DNA of 64,000 bases from JANSWP01 sp041941305 (lineage in GTDB: Bacteria > Bacteroidota > Bacteroidia > Chitinophagales > Saprospiraceae): assembly GCA_041941305.1 (NCBI GenBank), contig JBGTQJ010000046.1, positions 1-64,000 of the forward strand, read 5' to 3'. Below, piece after piece: positions 46,838-56,800 of the stretch. Position numbers and translations under genes: made by a program. The notes beneath the pieces are model-generated. The model was not told where the DNA came from. It was given only the letters and a program-made list of their open reading frames with translations, and ran no database searches. How positions within the stretch are numbered: position 1 is the stretch's first letter; the number at the start of each line of letters is the position of its first letter.

Positions 46838-49090
46838 CTATTCCCAGGCAAAATCCCAAACTGGCTCTAAGCCGCGCAAATGCTCCACAAAATAATTCCA
46901 TCTTTTTTTCAAAAAGTATTTACGATGCTTTCCACCATAACCATGATGTTGGCTTGGCATAATGAGAAAATCAAAATCTTTATCCGCTTGAATCAATGCT
47001 TCGGCTAATTTGTAGGTAGCCGATGGATTGACATTTTCATCCATGGCACCGTGCACCAACAATAATTTACCCTGTAAGCGGTCAGCCATCGTAATATTGG
47101 AAACTTCGTGGTAAGATTCATCCACGGGCCAACCCATATACATTTCCGGCCACCAGGCTTTTTCCATCCTGAAGTCATGGTCAGCAGAACTTGCAACTGC
47201 AACTTTGTAGGTTTCAGGAAAAGCCAACATGGCATGGCCTGCATCAAAACCCCCTGCCGAGTGGCCGTAGATCCCCACTCGTTCTCCATCAACCCATTCG
47301 TATTTGTTTGCTAAGTATTGAATCGCTAAAACGTGATCGCGGAGATTGTCACCCATATTTTTATAAGAGTAGTTGTGAAAAGCTTTCGAACGTCCTGAGG
47401 AACCTAAACCATCTACTTTCATTACAATAAAACCCAGCTCAGCAAGCGACTGGCAGGAAAATATTCTATCAAAAGATTTTGGGAAAACCTGTGTATGGGG
47501 TCCAGTGTAGGTGTTATCGATAAGGGGGTATTTTTTATTAGGATCAAAATTGGTGGGCTTCCATATTGCACCATAAATTGGTGTCTTTCCGTCTTTACCT
47601 GTTAGCTGAAAAACTTCCGGAGCTTGCCATCCTTTTTGGGAAAAATGACTTACATCTGCCTTCGTCAATTCCGCTAAAACTTTCCCGTTTTTGGCATTTC
47701 GCAAGACTGTTATGGTAGGGACAGAAATGGAGGAATAATTGTCAACAAAATATTTTCCATCCTCGCTGAAATCTATTTGATGATGAAAATTTTCGGATGT
47801 AAGTTCCATTATGTTTCCTTTCAAATCAGTAGCATACAATCGTCGATGATAAGGGTTTGCCTTTGGATCTTTGCCTGATGATACAAAGTAGATGACTTCA
47901 TTTTCCTCATCAATGTGTTCAATGGAATTGATATAAAAATTTCCTTTTGTAATAGGATGTATTTTTCCTCCTTCTAAATCCGTCCAGTACAATTGACGCC
48001 AACCGCTTCGCTCCGAAAGAAAAATAATTTTGTTTTTGCCTTCGATTTGCCAAAATCTGAAATTATCAATATTGGTTTCACTGGTTTCCTCAACTAAGGT
48101 TGTTGAGGTGTTTTTATTCAAGTCAATTTTTAAAACATACTCTTTTTGATAACCGCGCTCAGAATAATTGGCCAAAGCAATTCCTGGCTCCTCTGTCCAT
48201 TCAATTGATACGTTATTTATGTGTGTATTTTTGGGCAAATCGGTTCTGACTTCTTTTTTTAATTCTATATTGAAAAACACAGGTTGCATATAAACCATGT
48301 TCGTATCCCCTGGCGAACCTCGATAGTAGGACCAAAGTTGCGGACGGTAAAGTGTATCAACACTAAAGTCCAGAAGGTACATTTTGTTGGCATTGCGCAG
48401 GTCACAAATATTTGCAGCTATCCATTTTGAATCGGCTGACCAATTCACAGAAAAACGTCGTGGTCGCTCGCCATTTTCACCCTCCATAAGATCACCCCAT
48501 CCATACCAGGAGGCGTATTCATAATTTTTCTCACCATCTTTACTTAGCTGAAACTCCTCCCCGGTTTCGGTTGAGCGGATATATAAATTGTACTCTTTGA
48601 CAAAAGCGACCCATTTTCCATCCGGCGATTTTCTTTCATGAGGTGAAGTTTTTTCCTTTTCCTCTTTTTCGATTTCTTTTAATTCAGAAAGGTCATCTAC
48701 TTCAAATCTGCGTTTATTTTTCTCAATAACAAGCTTTCCCTCCTCATTTTTCTCAATCAAATCAAAAGAAAGCTTATTGGAGGCTAAGCTGTCCTTTAAA
48801 ATATCATTGAGTTGACTGGCAATTTTTTCATGATCAAATAAATCGGTTACTTCATAATCGTCGAATTCAATCTTTTTATAGGATTTTCTATTGGTATCAT
48901 AACTGGTAAAGTATAATCCAGAACCATCTTCCCACCAACCTACTGAAGTATAGAGATTAAAAACAGTTTTGTTATTGTAATTGTTATACATAAAACTGAC
49001 TGCTCGCTGGTAATCCGCTCGCAATTGATCTTGCGCCTGTATGAGAAAAGGTAATAGCAAGGACCCAAAGAAAATAAAAACTGATTTCAT
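46838..49090 (-). CDS. Exported S9 family (dipeptidyl peptidase IV-like) peptidase
   Basis: 750 residues. A signal peptide (about 1-19, ending FLIQAQ) puts it in the periplasm. The N-terminal DPP IV beta-propeller runs to about 480 (for example ERKSPDGKWVAFVKEYNLYI). The catalytic alpha/beta domain shows GHSAGG (Ser611), HGAMDENVN (Asp684) and SQHHGYGG (His715 or His716), a complete triad. Such enzymes release dipeptides from peptide N-termini, often after Pro or Ala. It is close to but converging with the aminotransferase gene, so it is its own unit. Confidence 0.92.
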   Translation of the reverse strand: MKSVFIFFGSLLLPFLIQAQDQLRADYQRAVSFMYNNYNNKTVFNLYTSVGWWEDGSGLYFTSYDTNRKSYKKIEFDDYEVTDLFDHEKIASQLNDILKDSLASNKLSFDLIEKNEEGKLVIEKNKRRFEVDDLSELKEIEKEEKEKTSPHERKSPDGKWVAFVKEYNLYIRSTETGEEFQLSKDGEKNYEYASWYGWGDLMEGENGERPRRFSVNWSADSKWIAANICDLRNANKMYLLDFSVDTLYRPQLWSYYRGSPGDTNMVYMQPVFFNIELKKEVRTDLPKNTHINNVSIEWTEEPGIALANYSERGYQKEYVLKIDLNKNTSTTLVEETSETNIDNFRFWQIEGKNKIIFLSERSGWRQLYWTDLEGGKIHPITKGNFYINSIEHIDEENEVIYFVSSGKDPKANPYHRRLYATDLKGNIMELTSENFHHQIDFSEDGKYFVDNYSSISVPTITVLRNAKNGKVLAELTKADVSHFSQKGWQAPEVFQLTGKDGKTPIYGAIWKPTNFDPNKKYPLIDNTYTGPHTQVFPKSFDRIFSCQSLAELGFIVMKVDGLGSSGRSKAFHNYSYKNMGDNLRDHVLAIQYLANKYEWVDGERVGIYGHSAGGFDAGHAMLAFPETYKVAVASSADHDFRMEKAWWPEMYMGWPVDESYHEVSNITMADRLQGKLLLVHGAMDENVNPSATYKLAEALIQADKDFDFLIMPSQHHGYGGKHRKYFLKKRWNYFVEHLRGLEPVWDFAWE

Positions 49091-49180
49091 AGTTGTAGAC
49101 TTCTAGTTAGGGTGAAATGAAGGCTTTTGAAAAGGGAACTGCAAGGTAGGAAAATGTTAATCCTTAATGGAGTTCAAGCG

Positions 49181-49924
49181 CTATTTCAGTTGTTCCAAAA
49201 TCACTTGTGCAGCATTTCGCTTGTAATGATTAGGATCCTCGACAATGGTCTGAAGCAATTTCATAGCAGCTTCGGTGTCTTCCAATTTTATGTAGGTCAA
49301 CGCGGTGTACCAAACTGCCTGCTGGGCATAAGAGCTTTGAGAGAGAACTGATTGGAAATGATTGATGGCTTGAGCTGCCTGGTTGTTTTGCAGATAAGCA
49401 ATGCCTACATAAAAATGAACCCGATCCCTGATTATCAATTCATTATCCTGAAGCAATTCCTGCATCAGATTTATGGCATTTTCAAATTGTTGTGCATTGT
49501 AAGCGGCAATCGCCTGTTCCCATTGGGCATTAGTATTTGCTTCCATTGTACGCACATTTGGAGGGGAAGGCATTTCAAATTGTTGAGCAAATATTTTTTC
49601 TGGAGTAGGGGAGGAGAGGTTTCTGATTAAAAACACAGCAGTCACGATCAACAATACTGCAGCAGCCATTTGCCAGGTCCTATTTAAAAAAAAAGAAACA
49701 CGAGCTTTGGAAGGAGATTCCAAAGCATTCATATAAGATTGGGCATCTTCCACAAGACGATCCCGATGATTGTTTTGAATAATGGCTTGGGAGACTTCAT
49801 ACAATTCTACGGACTCTGCAAAGTCTGGATCCCTGGCTTTGCGTTCTTCGAAGGCCTTTCGCTCCTCTTTTGTGGAGGTATTGCTGTAATATTGCTCTAT
49901 TAAGTCCAGATCTTGCTCTTTCAT
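49181..49924 (-). CDS. TPR membrane protein, probable anti-sigma-type partner
   Basis: 247 residues from the ATG at 49924 (an in-frame ATG at 49951 would add nine residues). The N-terminal part, LIEQYYSNTSTKEERKAFEE, is the pattern of the anti-sigma N-terminal segment in Bacteroidota. One membrane helix (about 80-98: WQMAAAVLLIVTAVFLI) follows. The periplasmic C-terminal half has TPR-like pairs: QWEQAIAAYNAQQFENAINL, VHFYVGIAYLQNNQAAQAIN, QAVWYTALTYIKLEDTEAAM. It lies just downstream of the sigma factor gene, and such sigma-TPR pairs usually sit beside a CHAT gene, as here. Confidence 0.78.
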   Translation of the reverse strand: MKEQDLDLIEQYYSNTSTKEERKAFEERKARDPDFAESVELYEVSQAIIQNNHRDRLVEDAQSYMNALESPSKARVSFFLNRTWQMAAAVLLIVTAVFLIRNLSSPTPEKIFAQQFEMPSPPNVRTMEANTNAQWEQAIAAYNAQQFENAINLMQELLQDNELIIRDRVHFYVGIAYLQNNQAAQAINHFQSVLSQSSYAQQAVWYTALTYIKLEDTEAAMKLLQTIVEDPNHYKRNAAQVILEQLK

Positions 49925-50041
49925 TGTTTTTTTATTTACAACAATTCCCAAGCTGCGCTACAGGGTAATCGGAAACCCAGGATTTGCGAAAACTCCTCCC
50001 GCTAGCTACCGGATAGTAAATCTCAGTTCTAAGTACTATCT

Positions 50042-50638
50042 TCATTTCATAATAGACGACCGCTTCTCCTGAACCTTTTTCATCAGTTTTTGCAAGCAAT
50101 TGTACTTCTGACGTTTTGCCTGACCAGCGTTTTTGAGTCCTGCCCGTTGAGCAATTTCTGTCATATTGTAACCACCTGCACCCCAATCCAACAAAATTTG
50201 TTGACAGGTATCGCCTATTTGCTTTAATAAATTTGTTAATTCCCGCACATCGCCTTTTGCAGCTAAAACCCGAATCATATCTGGAGCACCATCACTGGTC
50301 TCAGGTATTTTTTCGGGATAATCTAATTTATTACTCGAACGCTTTCTCGAAAAGTCCACACACTTGTTATAAATAATTCGATACAGGTAAGTTGTAAGGG
50401 TAGCCTTGCCAGAAGTATAAGTTCCTTTTTCGATTTGATGAATGATTGCCAGGACACCATCAACCAGTGCATCACGAGCTTCTTCTTTTTCAATTCTCAG
50501 CTGATGATGTAATTTGAAGGCATAATTGACATGTTGCTTTAAAAGGTATTGGGTAGCGCCTTCCCGTTCCTGTCCGCCAGATTTTAAGGCAGCTACGATT
50601 TTTTCGTCTGACCATTTGTTTTTTGAAAGAATTCTCAT
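50042..50638 (-). CDS. RNA polymerase sigma factor, ECF-like
   Basis: 198 residues. Region 2 is visible at about 20-90 (LLKQHVNYAFKLHHQLRIEK, then TLTTYLYRIIYNKCVDFSRK, the -10 recognition helix) and region 4 at about 135-190 (CQQILLDWGAGGYNMTEIAQ, then GLKNAGQAKRQKYNCLQKL). It directs RNA polymerase to particular promoters. The following gene encodes its probable membrane partner. It is divergent from the CHAT gene across a ~240-bp gap, so it may drive both. Confidence 0.85.
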   Translation of the reverse strand: MRILSKNKWSDEKIVAALKSGGQEREGATQYLLKQHVNYAFKLHHQLRIEKEEARDALVDGVLAIIHQIEKGTYTSGKATLTTYLYRIIYNKCVDFSRKRSSNKLDYPEKIPETSDGAPDMIRVLAAKGDVRELTNLLKQIGDTCQQILLDWGAGGYNMTEIAQRAGLKNAGQAKRQKYNCLQKLMKKVQEKRSSIMK

Positions 50639-50880
50639 GAATTGCAGCCTACAGGAGAGGACTTTTTTCTAAACGCTTCGATTGTTAATTTGGTACCAAT
50701 TTTTCAAATGTACAAAAAATTGATAAATTGTCGTATATGTGTTTTTTATAGAAAACGAGGACGATTTTTAAAAAATAAAATTACTTTGTCCTCAATTAGC
50801 AATCATATCCCATGCAGTTATCAAAAATCCTCACAAACTATTGCGGCTTTACAAAATTCATCTTTCCAAAGAGGTCTACA

Positions 50881-53739
50881 ATGAAAATCTTACTTCCAGT
50901 CCTGATTTTTTGTTTACCCACTTTCCTCTTTTCTCAAATTGAAAAAGATAGCCTCACTGCCAGAACCTATCTCAGGGAGGGTGAAAATTTATATAGCGAA
51001 AAAGCATACGAAAATGCCATTGAGCAATTATCAAAAGCAAAAAGTATTTACGAAGAATATCAGCTCTGGAAATTATTTCATCAGACCAATGTAATGATCA
51101 ATAATTGCAATTTGAAATTGCGAAAAACAGCCGGGGTAAAGGAAAATACCCAAAAAGCCCTGGCAAACTGGCAGTCACCGGCTTCCCATGAAAACTTTTA
51201 CAAGGGGAGATACTACTATCAATTGGGGTCTGCCAGCATGTTTGAAAACAACACGGAAGACCTCCTGGGAAATGCTGAAAAAGCACTGGCATTTTTCCAA
51301 AAATCGATTGATAAATCCTGGTTGGGTGAGGCTTATGCGCTGGTGGCTAGTTATTATTGGTTTACGGGAGACATGGGAAAAGCGGTGGAATACAGAGAGC
51401 AAGCACTTCGAACGGTGGTAGATATTTATGGGATAAATTCGAGTGAATCAATAAAAAATCATAGCTTTTTCGCCATGTTCTTGAGTCGAACAAAGGAACT
51501 GGATAAGGGAATCGCCTTTGCAAAAAAAGCAGAGAATATTGCACTTCGCTTGGATCCCGAAAAGTATCTAATCTACCCTTATGAAGCTTTTGCAGGATTG
51601 TATTATTATAAAGGGGATTATGAAAAATCCTTGTTTTACTTTCGAAAAGCCCTGGACATTCAATTAAAAAGTTATGGACCCTTTCATCAGGAAGTTGCAG
51701 AACAAAATCGGGGAATCGCCGCTTGCCTAAACATGCTGGAAAGATACGATGAAGCCATTCCTTATTATCAAAAGAACATTGAAATTCACGAACAACTATT
51801 TGATGAATTTCATCAAAATATCGCCGTTTCGCAACAAGGGATTGCTCATAATTATTTAAAAACGGGTCAACTCAACGAAGCAACCGATTACATTCAGCAA
51901 TCCATTTTTACCTTACTGAGTCTGGAAACTCCAGACAATCATTTTGAAAATCCGCCGAAGGATTTATTGTCCGAAATGTCTGATTATGATGGCTTTATAG
52001 ATTTCAAATGCAATGTTTTGTTTCAACTTTATTTAGAAGAAAATGATCAAAAATATTTAGAAGCTGCCCTCGAAACCTATCATTTTTTAGATGCCTATAT
52101 AGATTTGGTTTGTCAAAATTTCAAAGGCGAACAATCAAAGTTTTTGTTGTTGGAAAACGCCAGAAGTTATTACTACAAAGCAGTCCATATTTGTTTTGAG
52201 CTGTACAATCAAACCGAGGAGCAGAAATACCTGGAACATGGATTTCATTTTTCCGAAAAAAGTAAGGCGATGCTTTTGCTCACTTCATTGCGCGAAAATC
52301 TGGCGAAAGCTTCAGGGCAAATTCCCAAAGATTTATTGGAAAAACAATCTGTTCACGAAGACGAAATTGCCCAGCTAAAAAAGACCATTTACGAATTGGA
52401 AAAAAATCAGGTGCCAACCGATTCAATTGATTACTTGAAAAGTCAGCGCTTTAAAAAGGAAAATGAGTTGGATCGATTTAGGGAACAATTAAAAGCAGAT
52501 TTTCCGGATTATTTTGAGATAAAATACAATTCCAGCGTAGCGACTATAGCAGATATCCAAAATCATTTGCCCGACGAAAAAACTGCATTCATCACTTTCT
52601 TTTTTGGAGAAGATTGGTTTCCAATTTTTAAAATCACGAAAGCAGGTATTGAATCTGATTTTAAACCTTTCGATGAAAACATCGCTACGCAAATTGAAGA
52701 ACTAATTGATTTATTGAAAAACCCTGAACTGGCAGAACTGAAGGGCAATGATTTACAGACCTACCAATCGTTTATCCAAAAATCATCGAACATTTATCAA
52801 TTTCTGCTAGCCGACATGATTCAGCCTTCAGATGAAAAATTGATCCTTGTCCCGGACGGTATTACTTCTTTTTTACCTTTTGAGATTTTGCTCACACAAA
52901 CTTCCGATAGCACCGGGGTGAATTATGCAAATCTTCCCTATTTATTTAAAAACCATACGGTTCGGCAGGCTTTTTCCGGTACCCTCTTCATTCGGGAAGC
53001 AATTGATAAGCACGAAGGGCAGGGGCTGCTGGCTTTCGCACCAAAATATGAAAACTCAAAAAATGAATATCTGGCCACCAGAGACGGCTTTACGGCTTTG
53101 AAATTTATTGAAGAAGAAGCCAACAATATTGCCAAAACGACCAGCGGAATTTCCTTAACCCACGAAGCAGCCACAGAAAAGGCATTTAAAGCAAATGCAG
53201 GTTCTTACAAAATCCTTCATTTGGCGATGCATGCTTTTTCGAATGACGAAAATCCGGATTATTCCGGTCTGATTTTCACCTCAACCCTGGATTCCCTGGA
53301 AGATGATGTGCTGCATGCTTATGAATTGTACAACATGAATTTGAATGCCGAATTAGCTGTTTTGAGTGCCTGCAACACCGGCTCCGGCAAACTCGCCAGA
53401 GGCGAAGGGGTAATGAGTCTGGCACGCGCTTTTCGCCATGCCGGCTGCCCCAATATCGTGATGAGTCTTTGGCAGGCCGACGATGAAGCCACCTCCCTCA
53501 TCATGCAGGATTTTTATAAAAACCTAAAAAAAGGAGAAGGCAAGGATGAAGCCCTGCGCAATGCCAAATTGACTTACCTGGAGAGCAGCCCAAAGACTTT
53601 TCCGCATTACTGGAGCGCCTTTGTTTTGATGGGCGATGGGGAAGGGGTGGATTTTGGAAATGATAACAGGTGGTGGCTATTGGGGCTTGGTGGAATTTTG
53701 CTTTTGGGTTTGATTTGGTTTTTTAGGAAAAGGAGGTAA
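50881..53739 (+). CDS. Membrane-anchored TPR-CHAT (caspase-like) protease
   Basis: 952 residues from ATG 50881, which gives a signal peptide (about 1-19, LPTFLFSQ); the in-frame ATG at 50812 is less suitable. TPR repeats occupy about 40-330 (for example YPYEAFAGLYYYKGDYEKSLF, AACLNMLERYDEAIPYYQKN). A helical linker and the CHAT domain follow (about 630-905), with the catalytic His in LHLAMHAF (about 784) and Cys in LSACNTGSGK (about 831). One membrane helix and RKRR end the protein. With the signal peptide this puts the TPR and CHAT parts in the periplasm. CHAT proteases are relatives of caspases and separase and cleave specific partner proteins. The sigma-factor pair is read divergently next door. 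Confidence 0.88.
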   Translation: MKILLPVLIFCLPTFLFSQIEKDSLTARTYLREGENLYSEKAYENAIEQLSKAKSIYEEYQLWKLFHQTNVMINNCNLKLRKTAGVKENTQKALANWQSPASHENFYKGRYYYQLGSASMFENNTEDLLGNAEKALAFFQKSIDKSWLGEAYALVASYYWFTGDMGKAVEYREQALRTVVDIYGINSSESIKNHSFFAMFLSRTKELDKGIAFAKKAENIALRLDPEKYLIYPYEAFAGLYYYKGDYEKSLFYFRKALDIQLKSYGPFHQEVAEQNRGIAACLNMLERYDEAIPYYQKNIEIHEQLFDEFHQNIAVSQQGIAHNYLKTGQLNEATDYIQQSIFTLLSLETPDNHFENPPKDLLSEMSDYDGFIDFKCNVLFQLYLEENDQKYLEAALETYHFLDAYIDLVCQNFKGEQSKFLLLENARSYYYKAVHICFELYNQTEEQKYLEHGFHFSEKSKAMLLLTSLRENLAKASGQIPKDLLEKQSVHEDEIAQLKKTIYELEKNQVPTDSIDYLKSQRFKKENELDRFREQLKADFPDYFEIKYNSSVATIADIQNHLPDEKTAFITFFFGEDWFPIFKITKAGIESDFKPFDENIATQIEELIDLLKNPELAELKGNDLQTYQSFIQKSSNIYQFLLADMIQPSDEKLILVPDGITSFLPFEILLTQTSDSTGVNYANLPYLFKNHTVRQAFSGTLFIREAIDKHEGQGLLAFAPKYENSKNEYLATRDGFTALKFIEEEANNIAKTTSGISLTHEAATEKAFKANAGSYKILHLAMHAFSNDENPDYSGLIFTSTLDSLEDDVLHAYELYNMNLNAELAVLSACNTGSGKLARGEGVMSLARAFRHAGCPNIVMSLWQADDEATSLIMQDFYKNLKKGEGKDEALRNAKLTYLESSPKTFPHYWSAFVLMGDGEGVDFGNDNRWWLLGLGGILLLGLIWFFRKRR

Positions 53740-53756
53740 AATGATAGTGAGGTGTA

Positions 53757-53823
53757 GATAGGAGGCATTTTCAAAATGCCTCCTATCTTAAAAAAAAGTC
53801 TTCCGATAGGAGGACTTTTTTTT
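53757..53823. terminator. Double hairpin terminator after the CHAT gene
   Basis: First stem GATAGGAGGCATTTT (53757-53771) pairs exactly with 53773-53787. The second (53790-53804 with 53809-53823, GATA loop, one wobble) has an A-run before and a T-run after, fitting a rho-independent terminator in both directions. It follows the CHAT stop codon by 17 bp. Confidence 0.85.
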
Positions 53824-53884
53824 TGTGCCTACGAGTAATAAAGTACCTATCAACTTTTTCATGAACAAAAAATGAAGCAACATT

Positions 53885-56800
53885 ATGAAAGATGTACTGA
53901 AAACTCAAACAGCATTTTCTCCAAAGCCTGCTTTACTAACCACAAAAGCTATTAGCCAAAGAGTCCTTGGTCTGGTGATTTGGTTTTTTTTATGCTGCAT
54001 AAATCCAAATGTAGAAACTATAGGGCAAAATTGCTATCCGGAAATCACCCCTCCGGGAGGACCCTGGAGTGAAGTTAGGTCAACTGGTATGGATGGCAAT
54101 GGAAATATGTATTATGTAGTGTATTCGAGTATAAACGATGAGAAACTATTCCGCTTTGACGGCAGCACCTGGACGGAGATTACGCCTGTAGGTACGACAT
54201 GGGTTCGTATTAGCGAAGGGGGCAGGGATAGCAGCGGGGATATATATTTTCGGATGTATCCCAGTCAAGGTAATTCAAAAATATATCGCTATGATGGAAG
54301 TACCTGGACGGATGTAACACCTACTGGAGCTTCTTTGGGTTTAATTTATTTTGATGGTACAGACGATAATGGAAACATTTACTATAGAACTAATATCCTT
54401 TCAAACGATCGAAAACTATATCGCACAGATGGTGGTACGGTTATAGAAATTACGCCAACAGGAGGACCTTGGCGGTCTCTTAGCGAAAGAGGTTTGGATG
54501 ATAGTGGTAACAAGTATTATGGAGCTCAAAACAGCTCAACATACAATGTGAGCCTTTTTCTCTATGACGGTAACATCATGGATGACATTACACCAACAGG
54601 AGGTCCATGGAAGGCTATTGGCAATATGGTTGAGGACAGCAACGGAGAAATATATTTTAGGACTTATTCCGTCTCATATGATGAAAAACTATATCGCTAT
54701 GACGGCAGCACCTGGACAGATATTACCCCCCCGACAGGAGGGACATGGTCTGATATATACAAAGGGATCACGGACGGCAATGGGAATATGTTTTTCTCGA
54801 TGAGGGCAAGTGGAAATGTAAATAAACTATATCATTATGACGGCAGCATCTGGACAGATATTACGCCCACGGGAGGTCCCTGGAGTAAAATTGTAACTAA
54901 ACACTTCTTGAAAGATGTCAACGGAAATAGGTTTTTTGTGATGAAAACCAATTCAGGCAATGAAAAATTATATCGCTCTGACGGCAGCACGGTGATGGAT
55001 ATTACGCCCTCAGGAGGTCCTTGGAGTGATATAAGAGGTCGAGGCATAGATGGCAGCGGGAATATTTATTTTTCGATTTATTCCAGTACAAATGGTTTTA
55101 AACTATATCGTTATGACGGTAGTACCTTGACAAATATTACACCGACAGGAGGACCTTGGACTTATACTTGGCCAGCGGGCATGGACGACAGCGAGAATAT
55201 TTATTTTGTGGTGGGTAATAAGTTATATCGCTACGACGGTAGTCTCTGGACGGATATTACGCCGACAGGAGGACCTTGGGTTAATTATGAATCATTAGGA
55301 ACAGATGGATATGGGAACGTTTATTTTTGGGCTTTTCCAAATAATACACAGCAAACACTTTTTCGCTATGACGGTAGCATCATGATGGATATTACGCCAA
55401 TTGGAAATATTGTGTATGATATGGATACCTGGAACTCAGAATTGGATGCCAACGGGCATATGTATATTCAGATGTATTCCAATGCAAGCGACCAGAAGCT
55501 TTTTCGCTCTGATAATTGTAATGGTCTTTTGTCCTATGATAATGACTTATTTAGTGAATCTCTAGCCAATGATGGCAGCATATCGAATCAGATAAACATC
55601 ACTTTAAATTATGAAAATTTTTCAGGTACCAACGGCGAAGATTTTGTTGCAACGAGTAAGGTATTGGTTTCCAACTTACCAGCGGGATTGTCGGTAAATC
55701 TTATTCGCCAAAGCGATACAGAAGTACTTGCCAGTATCACCGGGAATGCCAACAATCACGATGACATCAATGATGTGTTTTCACTCACTTTTGATTTCCA
55801 ATCAAGCGCCTTTGCAGGCATTGCCCCAAGTGTTGATAATCCTTTAAAAAATGATCTGAAAATTGATTTTATCTGTAATCCCCCAATTGCAAATTGTAAA
55901 AACCACACTGCTTACCTGGATAACTCAGGAATGGTTAGCATTTCGACCTCCGATGTGGATGATGGCAGTACTGCGTCTTGTGGTTTGAAAAATATTACGC
56001 TAGATGAAACAGATTTCGATTGCGCTCACATTGGAATTCCACAAAACGTCACCTTGACCATTACTGATGACAATGATGTTATTGACCAATGTATTGCAAT
56101 AGTTACTTTCCAAGATAACATTAAACCTACCATTTCCTGCCAAAACAAAACCCTTGCCCTTGACAGCAATGGCGCCGCTTCGATCTCCGAATCAGACGTA
56201 TTAAGCTCCAAGGATGATAATTGCGGAGTACCTGAGATTTCCCTTTCACAAAGTAATTTTGATTGCAACGATATCGGCGAAATGGTGGTTACAGTGACTG
56301 CTGATGACGGCAATGGCAATACCGAAACTTGTGATGCTACACTGACAATTGAAGATGATACCAAACCCGTTTTGCATAACTGTCCTGCGAACATCAGCAA
56401 AGCAATGGAATCCGGGCAATGTGGTGCAATCGTTACCTGGACATCCCCCAGCGCAGCGGACAATTGTGATGCCAATCCAAGTGTGACACAAACATCAGGT
56501 CAAACGAGTGGTTCTTTTTTCAATGAAGGCACGCAAACGATTGAGTACAAAGCGACTGATTTGGAAGGTAATGAATCACTGGTATGTTCCTTCACAGTTA
56601 CCGTTCAGGCAGATGCCGAAAAGCCTGTTTTGAGTAATTGTCCTTCAAACATCACGAAAGCAATGGATACTGGACAGTGTGGTGCGACTGTAACCTGGAC
56701 AGCTCCATCTGCAACGGATAATTGCGATGCCACCCCAATAGTGGCGCAAACTTCAGGTTTATCCAGCGGTTCTTTTTTCAATGAAGGCACGCAAACGATT

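Noticed and set aside
54036..55518. Possible CRISPR-like or regulatory repeat because of regular ~135-bp spacing
   Set aside because: The repeats are in frame and encode the 45-residue protein unit, so they are explained by the gene.
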